A DNA stretch of 64,000 nucleotides from an uncultured Myxococcales bacterium (GTDB lineage Bacteria; Myxococcota_A; Polyangia; Polyangiales; Polyangiaceae): positions 1 to 64,000 of the forward strand of contig CALMUT010000066.1 of assembly GCA_937872925.1 (NCBI GenBank), in the 5' to 3' direction. Below the pieces are notes generated by a model. The model ran no database searches, had not been told where the DNA came from, and was given only the letters and a program-made list of their open reading frames with translations. Positions 19,201-26,918 of this stretch are shown piece after piece. The translations under genes were made by a program, and so were the position numbers. Each line of letters opens with the position of its first letter. The stretch's first letter is position 1.

Positions 19201-19849
19201 CAGCTGCCTCGGCCCCCTGCAACGTGCCGACCACGACCAGCGCAAAGGGCTCGACGAGATCGTCCGTCAGCAGCAAATCTACGAGATCCGAGGCGCCGTC
19301 TTTGTCGATGTCCACGATCACCACGTCCGGACCCGTGGCGCGCACGAGATCAATCGCACGCACCGCGTCGCTGGCCGCGTCATATTCGAAGTTCGCCTCG
19401 GGATCGTTGGCTTCCATGGCGCGCTCGAGGGAGGAGTCGACAAACGCAACCACGTGAACGGGATGCCCCTCAGCGCTGGACTCCACGCCGCTGGCCGGCG
19501 TGGCATCGGGCGTGCCGCCCCAGACTAGCGACGGGACTTGGTCAATCGCCCGCGTGACTTCCGCCAAGTCGCGCACCAAGACCTCGCCCGTTGCGGCGCT
19601 TCGGTATAGGGAGTTTTCAGCGCTACCCAACGCCTCGGCGGCTGCGTCAAAGCCGAGCACTCGACTTGCAGCGCCAAGGGCGTGCAGTCTGCGCAGCACG
19701 ACGTCTCGACGACTGGCTGAGCGCGGTTCGGCCTCCAGCTCACGCAGACCCGTGCGCACTGCCGACAGCCGGCGGCCGATACTGGCAACGAATTCAGCAC
19801 GCGGGTCGGATGCGCCGGCCACGAGCACGGTTTCTTGAGCCTCCATCAT
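16241..19849 (-). CDS. Giant receiver-DUF4388-TM-PEGA signalling protein
   Basis: 1202 residues from ATG 19849 (ATG 19846 adjacent). Order: an N-terminal alpha-helical segment possibly related to HPt domains; a first receiver-like domain (GPDVVIVDIDKDG, KPVSPETLE); a second canonical receiver (VVADDDPSVVW, VVSDVLMPKMDGFSL with phospho-acceptor Asp, ADAYLRKEA); and a DUF4388/PatA-like region (RLDGLTPRLVLELACG, GGFARGEKVIAALLGI). Then comes a linker of about 350 residues with an Asp/Ala-rich acidic stretch, one membrane helix (FAKVAAVMGAAGVASFMLVSW) and a C-terminal PEGA domain (LLEISISEKDAIYVDDTFVG). The PEGA end would be periplasmic and the receivers cytosolic. It is last of the signalling/metabolism cluster reading from 25188. 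Confidence 0.88.
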   Translation of the reverse strand: MMEAQETVLVAGASDPRAEFVASIGRRLSAVRTGLRELEAEPRSASRRDVVLRRLHALGAASRVLGFDAAAEALGSAENSLYRSAATGEVLVRDLAEVTRAIDQVPSLVWGGTPDATPASGVESSAEGHPVHVVAFVDSSLERAMEANDPEANFEYDAASDAVRAIDLVRATGPDVVIVDIDKDGASDLVDLLLTDDLVEPFALVVVGTLQGAEAAATFVARGAKRVLPKPVSPETLERAILGVARRGTDLAAAHEALGDVTIEELSARIAAEVHRGLVESQRQGSLGATVPFGEGVDVLAAVWSAVARVREIATLRSGGSLRFEATGPEGAIPLAPWASPDRRAGERNTRGSRGHDGVRLEGRLAVVADDDPSVVWFLSGLLKTAGVDVLEAHDGKRALELTLSRWPDLVVSDVLMPKMDGFSLCRAIKRDVAVRDVPVVLLSWKEDLLQRLRELGADADAYLRKEAAGTTVLERIREVLRPRARVEARMVTGGVVRGRLDGLTPRLVLELACGRHRDCRVSFRDSVYLYEVDIRGGHPVNATRTATDGGFARGEKVIAALLGIGAGRFSVAPESMVCRDNLNKSLADLLSPHIMRARRAQDAVVGGLDRIDSIQIDVEAISAYLAATPDPALHLLQRLTSGHSPAELARDPETDRQALEAVLLDTARRGAILDLTVAGRAIDLDAPVDEPEAEQPASAPPQFTLELSPGGGEAVPLPPSTELSPKWPMDPNVTPGLDFQEHATGFRDESGTFPGVGPGSARAMLAPVQDAAVGSKEAAKHAEDIAAKDATGDAVPVEASNAAAKAPTSGDVKAIDESWDPGQAEEPQKSKSAHPLATTAASAAHPVQPAPHVPRPDPVAPAAIDGFPRVKEVRLPTPLRSKAEPKGVEALDDRDSSEAPVAADHEPSLAASSVADKASESAAPSVGAKADAVEDAQADDDADADANARADADVQADDDEAGDARAGSDNEDSDAADAAPSESSGSVQGEGKKMIPETQRSEPTLPKTKSIAFPSKAQQAKQKEEVPLPDREFKKDDASSEAKAAAPAAESKLLGFAKVAAVMGAAGVASFMLVSWIRGAGGDVPAGPAAQASVPGLIAPAAAPPAPKKEVAAPPKGVKVESLPLPPGIELASGKGLLEISISEKDAIYVDDTFVGRGPLKRVPLEPGEHSVKLRKPGEEVTHSVKIEAGSRTRLSQEDPK

Positions 19850-19932
19850 GCCCGAGGCCGTATCACACGCTGGGAATTTGGCAGAGTTTTAGGGGATTTT
19901 CGGACGGCCGCGTCGGGTTTCCCTGGAAAACC

Positions 19933-21021
19933 TCAGGTCTCGGCGATCAGGCGGCGCACGGCCGCGCCGGCTTCTTGGGTGCGCAGCTTACCGCCGACAT
20001 CTGCGGTGCACTCCCCGGCGTCGATGGCCCGGGCGACCGCCGCCTCGATGCGGACCTCCTCTTCGGGCCACCCCAAATACGCCAGCATCATGCCGACGGT
20101 AAGAAACGACGCACAAGGATTCGCCAAGTTTTTCCCAGCCAGAGTCGGTGCGGAACCGTGTACCGGCTCGAAGAGCCCGACCCTGCCCGGATCCGCCGGA
20201 TGAATATTGGCGCTCGCGGCCATCCCGAGCCCTCCCTGGAGCGCAGCGCCCAGGTCCGTGACGATGTCCCCGAACAGGTTGCAGGTAACGATGACGTCAA
20301 ACTGACTCGGATCCTGCAGCAGGTACAGGCAGAGGGCGTCCACGTACACGTGTACCGCTTCGATATCCGAATACTCCCGGCGCACTTCGTTGAATACGCG
20401 CAGCCAGAGTTCGTGGGCGTGGCGCAGCGCGTTGCTCTTGTCGGCCATGTGGACCCGACGCCGTCCAGTCTTCTTTGCGTATTCGAAAGCCGCTCGGATG
20501 ATGCGCTCGACACCTTTGCGGGTATTGATGTCTTCGTTGATCGCCACTTCGTCTGGGGTGCCGCGCTTCAGCTGACCACCCGCCCCGGCATATGCACCCT
20601 CCGTGTTCTCACGAAACACGACGATGTTGACGTCCTTCTTGCCACGACCCTTCAAGGGAACGAGGCGGTCGGCCAAGCTGCGTATTGGACGGATGTTGGC
20701 GTACAAGTCGAATCCGAAGCGCATCCCGAACAGAATGTCGCGTGCGTGCTCCATATTCGGGACCCGAGCGTCTCCGAGAGCACCCAGCATGACCGCGGCG
20801 CATTCCTTCTGAATGGCGACGCGGATCTCTTTGGGAAAGGTCGTGCCGTCGCGAAGAAAGCGCTCGGCGCCGAGGTCCAACTCCCACAGCTCGATGGGCA
20901 GTTTTTTTTCCGAGATGTACCACTCAAGCAGGAGTGTTGCTTCACGGACCACCTCAGGTCCGATGCCATCTCCACCAATGATGGCGATGCGTTTCTTGGC
21001 GGCGTCGTCCTGGCCCGGCAT
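19933..21021 (-). CDS. Isopropylmalate/isocitrate dehydrogenase family oxidoreductase
   Basis: 362 residues from ATG 21021, normal for the family. IGGDGIGPEVV opens the fold. The substrate arginines are in MRFGFDLYANIRPIRS and FRENTEGAYAG. CNLFGDIVTDLGAALQGGLG carries the metal-binding Asp pair, and EPVHGSAPTLAGKNLANP the NAD-binding segment. These enzymes decarboxylate a 2-hydroxy acid by NAD(P)-dependent oxidation. The RENTEGAYAG form is closer to isocitrate, homoisocitrate and tartrate enzymes than to classical LeuB (RELTGG), so LeuB function is not certain. No leuA, leuC or leuD is nearby. It follows the DUF4388 gene by 12 bp and is therefore probably co-transcribed. Confidence 0.85.
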   Translation of the reverse strand: MPGQDDAAKKRIAIIGGDGIGPEVVREATLLLEWYISEKKLPIELWELDLGAERFLRDGTTFPKEIRVAIQKECAAVMLGALGDARVPNMEHARDILFGMRFGFDLYANIRPIRSLADRLVPLKGRGKKDVNIVVFRENTEGAYAGAGGQLKRGTPDEVAINEDINTRKGVERIIRAAFEYAKKTGRRRVHMADKSNALRHAHELWLRVFNEVRREYSDIEAVHVYVDALCLYLLQDPSQFDVIVTCNLFGDIVTDLGAALQGGLGMAASANIHPADPGRVGLFEPVHGSAPTLAGKNLANPCASFLTVGMMLAYLGWPEEEVRIEAAVARAIDAGECTADVGGKLRTQEAGAAVRRLIAET

Positions 21022-21033
21022 TGCTCCGGATCT

Positions 21034-22353
21034 TTATTTGCGTCCGCTCGCGGCGTCGAGCGCTTCGCGCATCAAGCGGGCTAACTGCGAGGGATCCGCC
21101 ACATCTGTGCCCTGAAGATCCCGCTCTAGGGGGATGCCTCCGGCGGCGCAGGCCTCTTCAAGTTCCGCTCCAGGCGCGGACTGCAGTGAGACAACCACCG
21201 CGGCGCCAGCGATGCTCATCGGCCACAAAGGGGCAAAGGCCTGAAGGAGTGGCAGACCGACGAGCTCGATGTCCACGCCCTCGTTGAGTCGCAGCGTAGC
21301 CAGGACGTGAGGCACCGGCGCCGCCGGAGATCCGTCACTCAGTTGGGAGGCCTCCACGATGCGGCGCAGTGCATGGGAAGCCGCCGCAAGTTGAGAGGAA
21401 GAACCCGCCAACACGAGGCGGGCGCCACCCTCGAACCCGACGCCGACGAGCCGGGACGCCATGGCACCCAGGAGCGCCGCCTGCTCGCCGTCCGCGAAGG
21501 GAACACGCTCCGCGCCAGACGCGATCGTACGCACGCGACTTTCGCCAAGCAGCTGAGCAACCACCCGAAGGATCTCCAAGTCCAGCGCAGGGACTTCATC
21601 GAGGACTTCTTCGATGGACCGCGGGGACTGCGTGCACAGCAGAATCGAACGCGCGACTTCAGGTTCGTCATCCGCGGGAGCGGCTGTGGCCAGAATCGCG
21701 TCTCCTTCACCGCACAGTTCCGCTCGCTTGCGCTTGACCTCGTCCTGCTGACGCAAGCCCTCCATCAAGAGGTTGTTCAAGGGCTGGTCGATGCGCCGCA
21801 GGGCGGCGGGCTGGCCGGAGGAAAAGGCAAATGTGCCGTCGACTTCCCCCAACAGCCGATTCAAAGCCTTTTCGCCCTCGAGGCGGCGGTAGGCGGCATC
21901 GGTCACTTCGCCGTCGGTGAAGCGGATTTCGCCAGCGCCGGCCGGGGTCGTCAGCATCAGTGTTCCAGTCCGGCGATTCATACCCAGGAGCTGCAACAGA
22001 TCGATCAAGCTCACCTTGGCCAGGTCGCCACGGAAGTCGCCCTTGTCCGCAGCGACCGGAGCTCGGCGCGGCGGAATCGCGAGCAGCCGGCGCGCGACCT
22101 CATCGGCGTCGTTGCGCACGCTGCTTTCGTCTGCCTCGGGTCCGTCCAGGAGCAGACACGGAATGCCCACGCTCTCGCCGGGCAGCACGCTCGCGGCGCA
22201 CAGCAACGCGTCAGGTGCCACTGCGCGGATGCGCGCCTTGGCGGATTCCCAACTGTCCGCCACGGTGACGGTCAAGCCGCGAGCGCGAAGGGCGGACGCA
22301 AGGGCGCCTAGAGAGTCCAGGTCCGGATCGATTAGGACGACGCTTCGCGACAT
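21034..22353 (-). CDS. DUF4388 protein with receiver-like N-terminus
   Basis: 439 residues from ATG 22353, which overlaps the stop of the preceding gene (TGATG); a GTG at 22356 is also possible. The first 90 residues look like a receiver fold (VVLIDPDLDSLGALASALRA) but the phospho-acceptor region reads ALLCAASVLPG without the usual Asp, so it is probably not phosphorylated. A clear DUF4388 follows (FRGDLAKVSLIDLLQLLGMN, RTGTLMLTTPAGAGEIRFTD, GEVTDAAYRRLEGEKALNRL). The C-terminal 200 residues may be a roadblock-like or other alpha/beta domain, which I cannot name. DUF4388 is typical of delta-proteobacterial signalling proteins such as PatA relatives. Confidence 0.85.
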   Translation of the reverse strand: MSRSVVLIDPDLDSLGALASALRARGLTVTVADSWESAKARIRAVAPDALLCAASVLPGESVGIPCLLLDGPEADESSVRNDADEVARRLLAIPPRRAPVAADKGDFRGDLAKVSLIDLLQLLGMNRRTGTLMLTTPAGAGEIRFTDGEVTDAAYRRLEGEKALNRLLGEVDGTFAFSSGQPAALRRIDQPLNNLLMEGLRQQDEVKRKRAELCGEGDAILATAAPADDEPEVARSILLCTQSPRSIEEVLDEVPALDLEILRVVAQLLGESRVRTIASGAERVPFADGEQAALLGAMASRLVGVGFEGGARLVLAGSSSQLAAASHALRRIVEASQLSDGSPAAPVPHVLATLRLNEGVDIELVGLPLLQAFAPLWPMSIAGAAVVVSLQSAPGAELEEACAAGGIPLERDLQGTDVADPSQLARLMREALDAASGRK

Positions 22354-24074
22354 CACTCGGCTCCGTATTCGAGAAGTTCCAGCACCAGGTCTGTCAGCGA
22401 CGGATCCGAGGCATGGACCGCACGCACCAGCGTGCGTTCCTTGCGCCCCAGGAAGGCGTAGGTGCCATGCTCGGCGATCACCGCCAAGGCTTCAACTTCC
22501 GCGCCTAAGCGCGCGTTGTCGACCACGCGCAGCTCCAATCGATCTGGATCTTGCAGGGCGGACCGCACGATGGCTCCGAGGCTCACCCCCTTGCCCTGGG
22601 TGGCGACGACCAAGCACGTACCGCCCCGAGTCGCTTCCTGCACCACCGTGGTCGCCAAGCCGACCAGGTCCATCAAAGGCAGTTCGATCAAGCGGGGCCC
22701 GTCGAGCTCCGAATGCGTGCCCAACTCCGCGACGGCCCAGAACAACGCATCCAGCGATTCCCCCGGGCGGATAGGATCGAGCTTGACGCTGCGGGTTCGT
22801 GCTTTGGCCCCGGCATCCGCACGACGTTTCGCGCGTCGCAACAGCGCGGACAGATCGGCGCCGTCATGAGGGAACGTCGCCGTGCCAAGGGTGACTGGGA
22901 GTCGAACGCCCTCGCCCCGCCGCGCCGCCCGGGACGCCAGCTTGGCCAGCAAGCGACGCCGACACGTATAGGCCCCCACCCCGCCCGTCTCCGGAAGCAG
23001 GATGTAGAACTCACGTTCGTCCACCCGAGCCAACACGTCGCTCGCGCGCACTGTAGAGAGCACGCGTTCGGCAAGTTCTACGCTCAGCGCATCTGGGCTG
23101 TCAGGGTCGTCGAGAGCAAGCGTGACGAGAGAGAAGCGGCGCTGGTGGCGACGGGATTTGTCGATTTCTCGGCCAGCGACATCCACAAAGTAGGCGAAGG
23201 TGTACGCACTGGAGCCCGGGTCCTTGATCGCGCCGCGCAGCGCCTGCTCGCGCGCTGCAACGAGCGCGAGGGCGGCTGCGACCTGGGCCACAACCAGCTC
23301 CACCAGCGGACCCCGCCGGGAGCCGTGCCACTCGAGCCCGGCATGGAGCAGCAGCCCCATGGGCTCGGAGCCAAGCTCCATACGCGCCAACTCCAACTTG
23401 TTCTCCGCAGCAAACGCCATGATCCCCAGCTCGTCGGAAACCGCTGGTGCTTGCTCGAGACCCGCTGCGCTGATCCGGAGCATTTCCCGGGAACGATCCG
23501 ACGCAGGCACGAAGACCGCTGCCACTCGCGCGCCCAGCTTTTCCCGCAGGATGCGGACCACGCTGTCGGCAATGGCGCGGCGCGTGCCGCTTGCGCCAAG
23601 GCTGGCCAGCTCCCGTGCAAGCTCGCATTCCAAGCGGCTCGCTCTGCCCTCGTCTTCCAATCGGTCGCGCAGCTCGCCCTCGGCGCGGTGCAAGCGAGCT
23701 TGGCCGACGGCGTTGAGGATTTCGTCCCCGGCCGGCGGCGCCAGCACGATGGCGTGGGCGCCAAGAGAGAGCGCCTGCGCCCCGAGTTCGATGCCAGACG
23801 GCGGCACCATGGCGACAACGCGCGCATTGCGACTGGCCGCTTTCAGATGATGGATCAACGCCACTCCGGCGCCGCCCCCCAAGCTCACGTCGACAAACAC
23901 AACTTCGGGGATTTCGGCTTGGGCGCGCTCCAGCGCGTCATCCAGATCGTCTGCGAAGGTCGGCGCTTCGGCGTGGCTACGCAGCGAACTGCGGAATACT
24001 TCGACGGTGGCTGGGTCGCTGGTCACGACCAGCACACCTCGAGCAGAGACCGGGGGGTGATCCGTATCGCTCAA
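22353..24074 (-). CDS. Receiver-GAF-degenerate GGDEF protein
   Basis: 573 residues from TTG 24074, which overlaps the dapF stop as TTGA. An N-terminal receiver (VVTSDPATVEVF, VVFVDVSLGGGAGV with a probable acceptor Asp) is followed by a GAF-like domain (residues about 145-290). A diguanylate-cyclase-like fold comes next, in which DEREFYILLPETG occupies the place of the GGDEF loop, so it is unlikely to make cyclic di-GMP. The last 130 residues resemble a receiver-like or regulatory fold without known motifs. Translational coupling to dapF upstream and the DUF4388 gene downstream suggests that the three proteins are made together. Confidence 0.82.
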   Translation of the reverse strand: MSDTDHPPVSARGVLVVTSDPATVEVFRSSLRSHAEAPTFADDLDDALERAQAEIPEVVFVDVSLGGGAGVALIHHLKAASRNARVVAMVPPSGIELGAQALSLGAHAIVLAPPAGDEILNAVGQARLHRAEGELRDRLEDEGRASRLECELARELASLGASGTRRAIADSVVRILREKLGARVAAVFVPASDRSREMLRISAAGLEQAPAVSDELGIMAFAAENKLELARMELGSEPMGLLLHAGLEWHGSRRGPLVELVVAQVAAALALVAAREQALRGAIKDPGSSAYTFAYFVDVAGREIDKSRRHQRRFSLVTLALDDPDSPDALSVELAERVLSTVRASDVLARVDEREFYILLPETGGVGAYTCRRRLLAKLASRAARRGEGVRLPVTLGTATFPHDGADLSALLRRAKRRADAGAKARTRSVKLDPIRPGESLDALFWAVAELGTHSELDGPRLIELPLMDLVGLATTVVQEATRGGTCLVVATQGKGVSLGAIVRSALQDPDRLELRVVDNARLGAEVEALAVIAEHGTYAFLGRKERTLVRAVHASDPSLTDLVLELLEYGAE

Positions 24075-24868
24075 GGAACCTCGACGGAGCCACTGAAAAC
24101 ATGACGCGCTGGTCCCCGCGCGGTCACTTCCAGCGGCCGTGAAACGCTGATCTCCAGCGCGCCACCGGGCAGGTGCATGGCAATGGGCTCGTCGTACTGG
24201 GCACGCCCCGTACGCACCGCCGCGACGCCCGTAGCGGCCGCTCCAGTGCCGCAGGCCAAGGTGCGTCCGACGCCGCGTTCCCAGACAATGAGGTCGAAGC
24301 CTTGCTCGCCCCGTGGAAACGCAAACTCGACGTTACTTCCGGCTTCGAAGCACGCAGATACCAAAGGGCCCCACTCATCTATCTCCGCAATGCTTGGCAT
24401 GGCTTCGAAGAGGATCGCGTGGGGGTTGCCCATGGAGACGCGTTGGAACTCGAAGCTGCGCCCGGCATGCTGCCAGACGTGGTCCGGTTGGGGCTGGCCT
24501 TGGCCAAGGCAGGTCCGCACCTGCGCCTGGTTCGGCGTCTCGCGGGTCACCTCACAACTGAGTGCTCCCGCTTCGGTGTCCACCAGATAGCTGATGTCGG
24601 CGGCGGCGTCTTTGCGGGCCAAGAACAGCGCCACGCAGCGCAGCCCATTGCCACACATCTCCGGGCGGGAGCCATCGGCATTGATGACTGTCATCGTGGC
24701 GCGCGCCGCGCCCGAGTGAGGCCGCGAAACGAACAACACGCCGTCGGCGCCGATGCCAAAGTGTCGATCGCAGAGTGCGGGCACATGGGGATGCAGCGTG
24801 GCGACGTCGGTTTCAACGACGATGAAGTCGTTGCCTAAGCCCTCAAACTTTTCAAACTCAACACGCAT
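24071..24868 (-). CDS. dapF: Diaminopimelate epimerase
   Basis: 265 residues from ATG 24868; a GTG at 24874 overlapping the upstream stop is an alternative. It converts LL- to meso-diaminopimelate in the lysine and peptidoglycan pathway, in the cytosol. The two catalytic cysteines are visible, Cys72 in MCGNGLR and Cys206 in ACGTGA, together with the conserved N-terminus FEGLGNDFIVV and ADGSRPEMCGNG. Length agrees with the family (about 270). It lies two bases behind the DUF167 gene and overlaps the receiver-GAF gene by four bases, an unusual neighbourhood since dapF commonly sits with other lysine or cell-wall genes. Confidence 0.95.
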   Translation of the reverse strand: MRVEFEKFEGLGNDFIVVETDVATLHPHVPALCDRHFGIGADGVLFVSRPHSGAARATMTVINADGSRPEMCGNGLRCVALFLARKDAAADISYLVDTEAGALSCEVTRETPNQAQVRTCLGQGQPQPDHVWQHAGRSFEFQRVSMGNPHAILFEAMPSIAEIDEWGPLVSACFEAGSNVEFAFPRGEQGFDLIVWERGVGRTLACGTGAAATGVAAVRTGRAQYDEPIAMHLPGGALEISVSRPLEVTARGPARHVFSGSVEVP

Positions 24869-24870
24869 GC

Positions 24871-25188
24871 TCACGTTCGCTCGCCAAGCTTGCTCAGGCG
24901 GTCCTGGGCAGCTGAAAAGCTGAGTCCCTCCAAAGCCAGCAACTTGTTCTTGGAAGTCATGCCACCGGTGACGCGGACGCGGGTCTTCGATAGCTCAAAC
25001 CAGTGTGCAACGGTTTTGACCAACTCCTTATTCGCTTCTCCATCTACGGGAGGCGCCGCAATCGCAACTTCCAGCGCGCCGTGGCGAACACCCAGGACGC
25101 GGCTTTTGGACGCGCGCGGTTTCACCCTCACGGCCAGGCGCAGTCCGCCGGTATGCTCGGAAAGGAGAGTGTCGCTCACACCCGCCAT
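24871..25188 (-). CDS. DUF167 (YggU) family protein
   Basis: 105 residues from ATG 25188. It matches the small DUF167/YggU fold through the segments LAVRVKPRASKSRVLGV, LEVAIAAPPVDGEANKELVK and KTRVRVTGGMTSKNKLLALEG, where the family usually has VKPNASRD, PPVDGKAN and SGxxSRxK. The function is unknown; related proteins in other bacteria lie next to YggT and pyrroline-5-carboxylate reductase genes. Here it is the first gene of the dapF operon and is divergent from aroKB across 65 bp. Confidence 0.9.
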   Translation of the reverse strand: MAGVSDTLLSEHTGGLRLAVRVKPRASKSRVLGVRHGALEVAIAAPPVDGEANKELVKTVAHWFELSKTRVRVTGGMTSKNKLLALEGLSFSAAQDRLSKLGERT

Positions 25189-25253
25189 CTTATCGCCTCG
25201 CGCCCCATTTGCGACGGTTGGGTGTCTTCGCTGTTTTCGGGCATATTCCGAGG

Positions 25254-26813
25254 ATGCGGCCCCTCGTGCTCAGCGGTTTCATGGCGACGGGCAAGTCCAC
25301 AGTGGGTCGCAGCGTGGCGCAGCGACTGAAGCGCCCCTTCGTCGATCTGGACCGGCTCGTCGAGGACCGGGCGGGTTGCAGCATCAGTGAGTTGTTTCGT
25401 ACCCGGGGTGAGCCCGCATTCCGCGCTCTCGAGCGCCAGGCGCTCCTCGATGTTCTACGGGACGACGCGGTTGTGCTTTCCGTTGGTGGCGGCGCACTGC
25501 TGGACCGCGGGATGCGGCTCGACGTCCTCGAGCGCGCTCGCGTCGTGACCCTGCGGGCAAGCGCGGCAGAGGTCGCGCGGCGTTCGGCGACGGACACCGC
25601 TCGGCCGCTCTTGGGCGCGACGGCTGATGTGCACGCGCTGCTGGAACTGCGCGCGTCCAGCTACGCGGAATGTCACGCCTCGGTCGATACCGAAGGCCGA
25701 GACATTGCTGCTGTGGTTGCGGATGTTTGTGGTCACGTCGATGTTAGCCTCGTCGCGGTTGCATGCGGGCGCGATTCCTATTCCGTCCAGGTGGGCGCGG
25801 GCGTCACCGCCGGAGCGTTGGCTCGGCGGGACGCGCCCGGTGGTCATCTGCTGGTGACCGACAGCAACGTCGGCGCCCTCTACGCCGACCAAGTCGCCGA
25901 GTGGCTGGGCGCCGCCGGGCAGGTGCATCGCGTGGTGCTCACGCCTGGCGAGGAGCACAAATCCTTGGAGGGCATGCGCTCATTGTGGGCAGCCGCAGCT
26001 GGTTTCGGCCTAGATCGGCGCTGTCATGTGTTTTCTCTGGGAGGCGGTGTCGTGTCGGACATGGCGGGGTTCTTCGCCGCGACTTGGTTGCGCGGCGTGA
26101 GTTGGGGGCTCGCGCCGACGTCCCTTCTGGCTATGGTCGATGCGTCCGTGGGCGGCAAAACCGGCGTGGACTTTCTGGACATGAAGAACGCTGTCGGCGC
26201 GTTTTGGCAGCCGCGCTTCGTCGTCTGCGACACAGCGTTTCTGGCGACAGAGCCCCTGCGTGGTTTTCGGTCTGCGGTTTCCGAGGTGGTCAAGACCGCT
26301 TTGATCGGTGACGCCGCTCTCTTGGATCTGCTCGAAACACGACAGCCCGAGTTGCTCGCCCGCGACCCGGCGCTGCTCGCGGACATCGTGGAGCGCTGCG
26401 TCACGGTAAAGGCCCGAATCGTCAGTCGCGACCCCCGCGAAGCTGGGCTGCGCGCGGTGTTGAATCTGGGGCACACCGTTGGGCATGCCCTCGAGGCGCA
26501 CACCGAGTTTCGACAGTTCACCCACGGCGAGGCCGTCAGCCTAGGGCTCATGGTCGCGCTCCGCCTAGGAGAGCAGCTGGGGCGCACACCCGGAGCGCTC
26601 GTAGCCCGGGTCCACGCCCTTCTCACTTCGCTGGAGCTTCCGACTGAGGTGGCGCCCGAGCTGCTCTCGGCGTCCCTTTCGCTGCTGTATCGGGACAAGA
26701 AGCGGCACGGCGCCAAGATCCGTTTCGTGTTTGCACACGATGTAGGAGAGGTGACCACTGCGGATCTTCCGATGGAAAGCCTTCAAGGGGCCCTCGGAGC
26801 GCCTCGTACTTAA
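25254..26813 (+). CDS. aroKB: Bifunctional shikimate kinase / 3-dehydroquinate synthase
   Basis: 519 residues from ATG 25254; the upstream in-frame ATG at 25209 would add 15 residues before the conserved start. Residues 1-165 are a shikimate kinase with P-loop GFMATGKST, the shikimate-binding Asp/Arg segment (VDLDRLVEDRAG) and LSVGGGALL. Residues about 175-519 are 3-dehydroquinate synthase with GEEHKSLEGM, FSLGGGVVSDMAGFFAATWL, DASVGGKTGVD and a zinc-binding HTVGHALEAHTEF. It therefore carries steps 2 and 5 of the chorismate pathway on one polypeptide. Such fusions are known in some delta-proteobacteria. It is divergent from the dapF operon; tyrA lies elsewhere in the window. Confidence 0.95.
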   Translation: MRPLVLSGFMATGKSTVGRSVAQRLKRPFVDLDRLVEDRAGCSISELFRTRGEPAFRALERQALLDVLRDDAVVLSVGGGALLDRGMRLDVLERARVVTLRASAAEVARRSATDTARPLLGATADVHALLELRASSYAECHASVDTEGRDIAAVVADVCGHVDVSLVAVACGRDSYSVQVGAGVTAGALARRDAPGGHLLVTDSNVGALYADQVAEWLGAAGQVHRVVLTPGEEHKSLEGMRSLWAAAAGFGLDRRCHVFSLGGGVVSDMAGFFAATWLRGVSWGLAPTSLLAMVDASVGGKTGVDFLDMKNAVGAFWQPRFVVCDTAFLATEPLRGFRSAVSEVVKTALIGDAALLDLLETRQPELLARDPALLADIVERCVTVKARIVSRDPREAGLRAVLNLGHTVGHALEAHTEFRQFTHGEAVSLGLMVALRLGEQLGRTPGALVARVHALLTSLELPTEVAPELLSASLSLLYRDKKRHGAKIRFVFAHDVGEVTTADLPMESLQGALGAPRT

Positions 26814-26918
26814 CGAAGTGGCCACACTGGGCGGCGGATTGTTGGCGTCTACGCACTCTGGCCGATACACTTTTGCTGCACGTTCAGCGAAGGCGCGCCG
26901 TGCGAGAGAGGACCTCCT

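Noticed and set aside
19591-21084. 497-residue plus-strand frame opposite the dehydrogenase and receiver genes
   Set aside because: It crosses the gap between two supported minus-strand genes and shows no recognisable domain.
22551-24104. 517-residue plus-strand frame opposite the receiver-GAF gene
   Set aside because: Shadow of the minus-strand gene, with Arg/His/Gln-rich product and no start signal.
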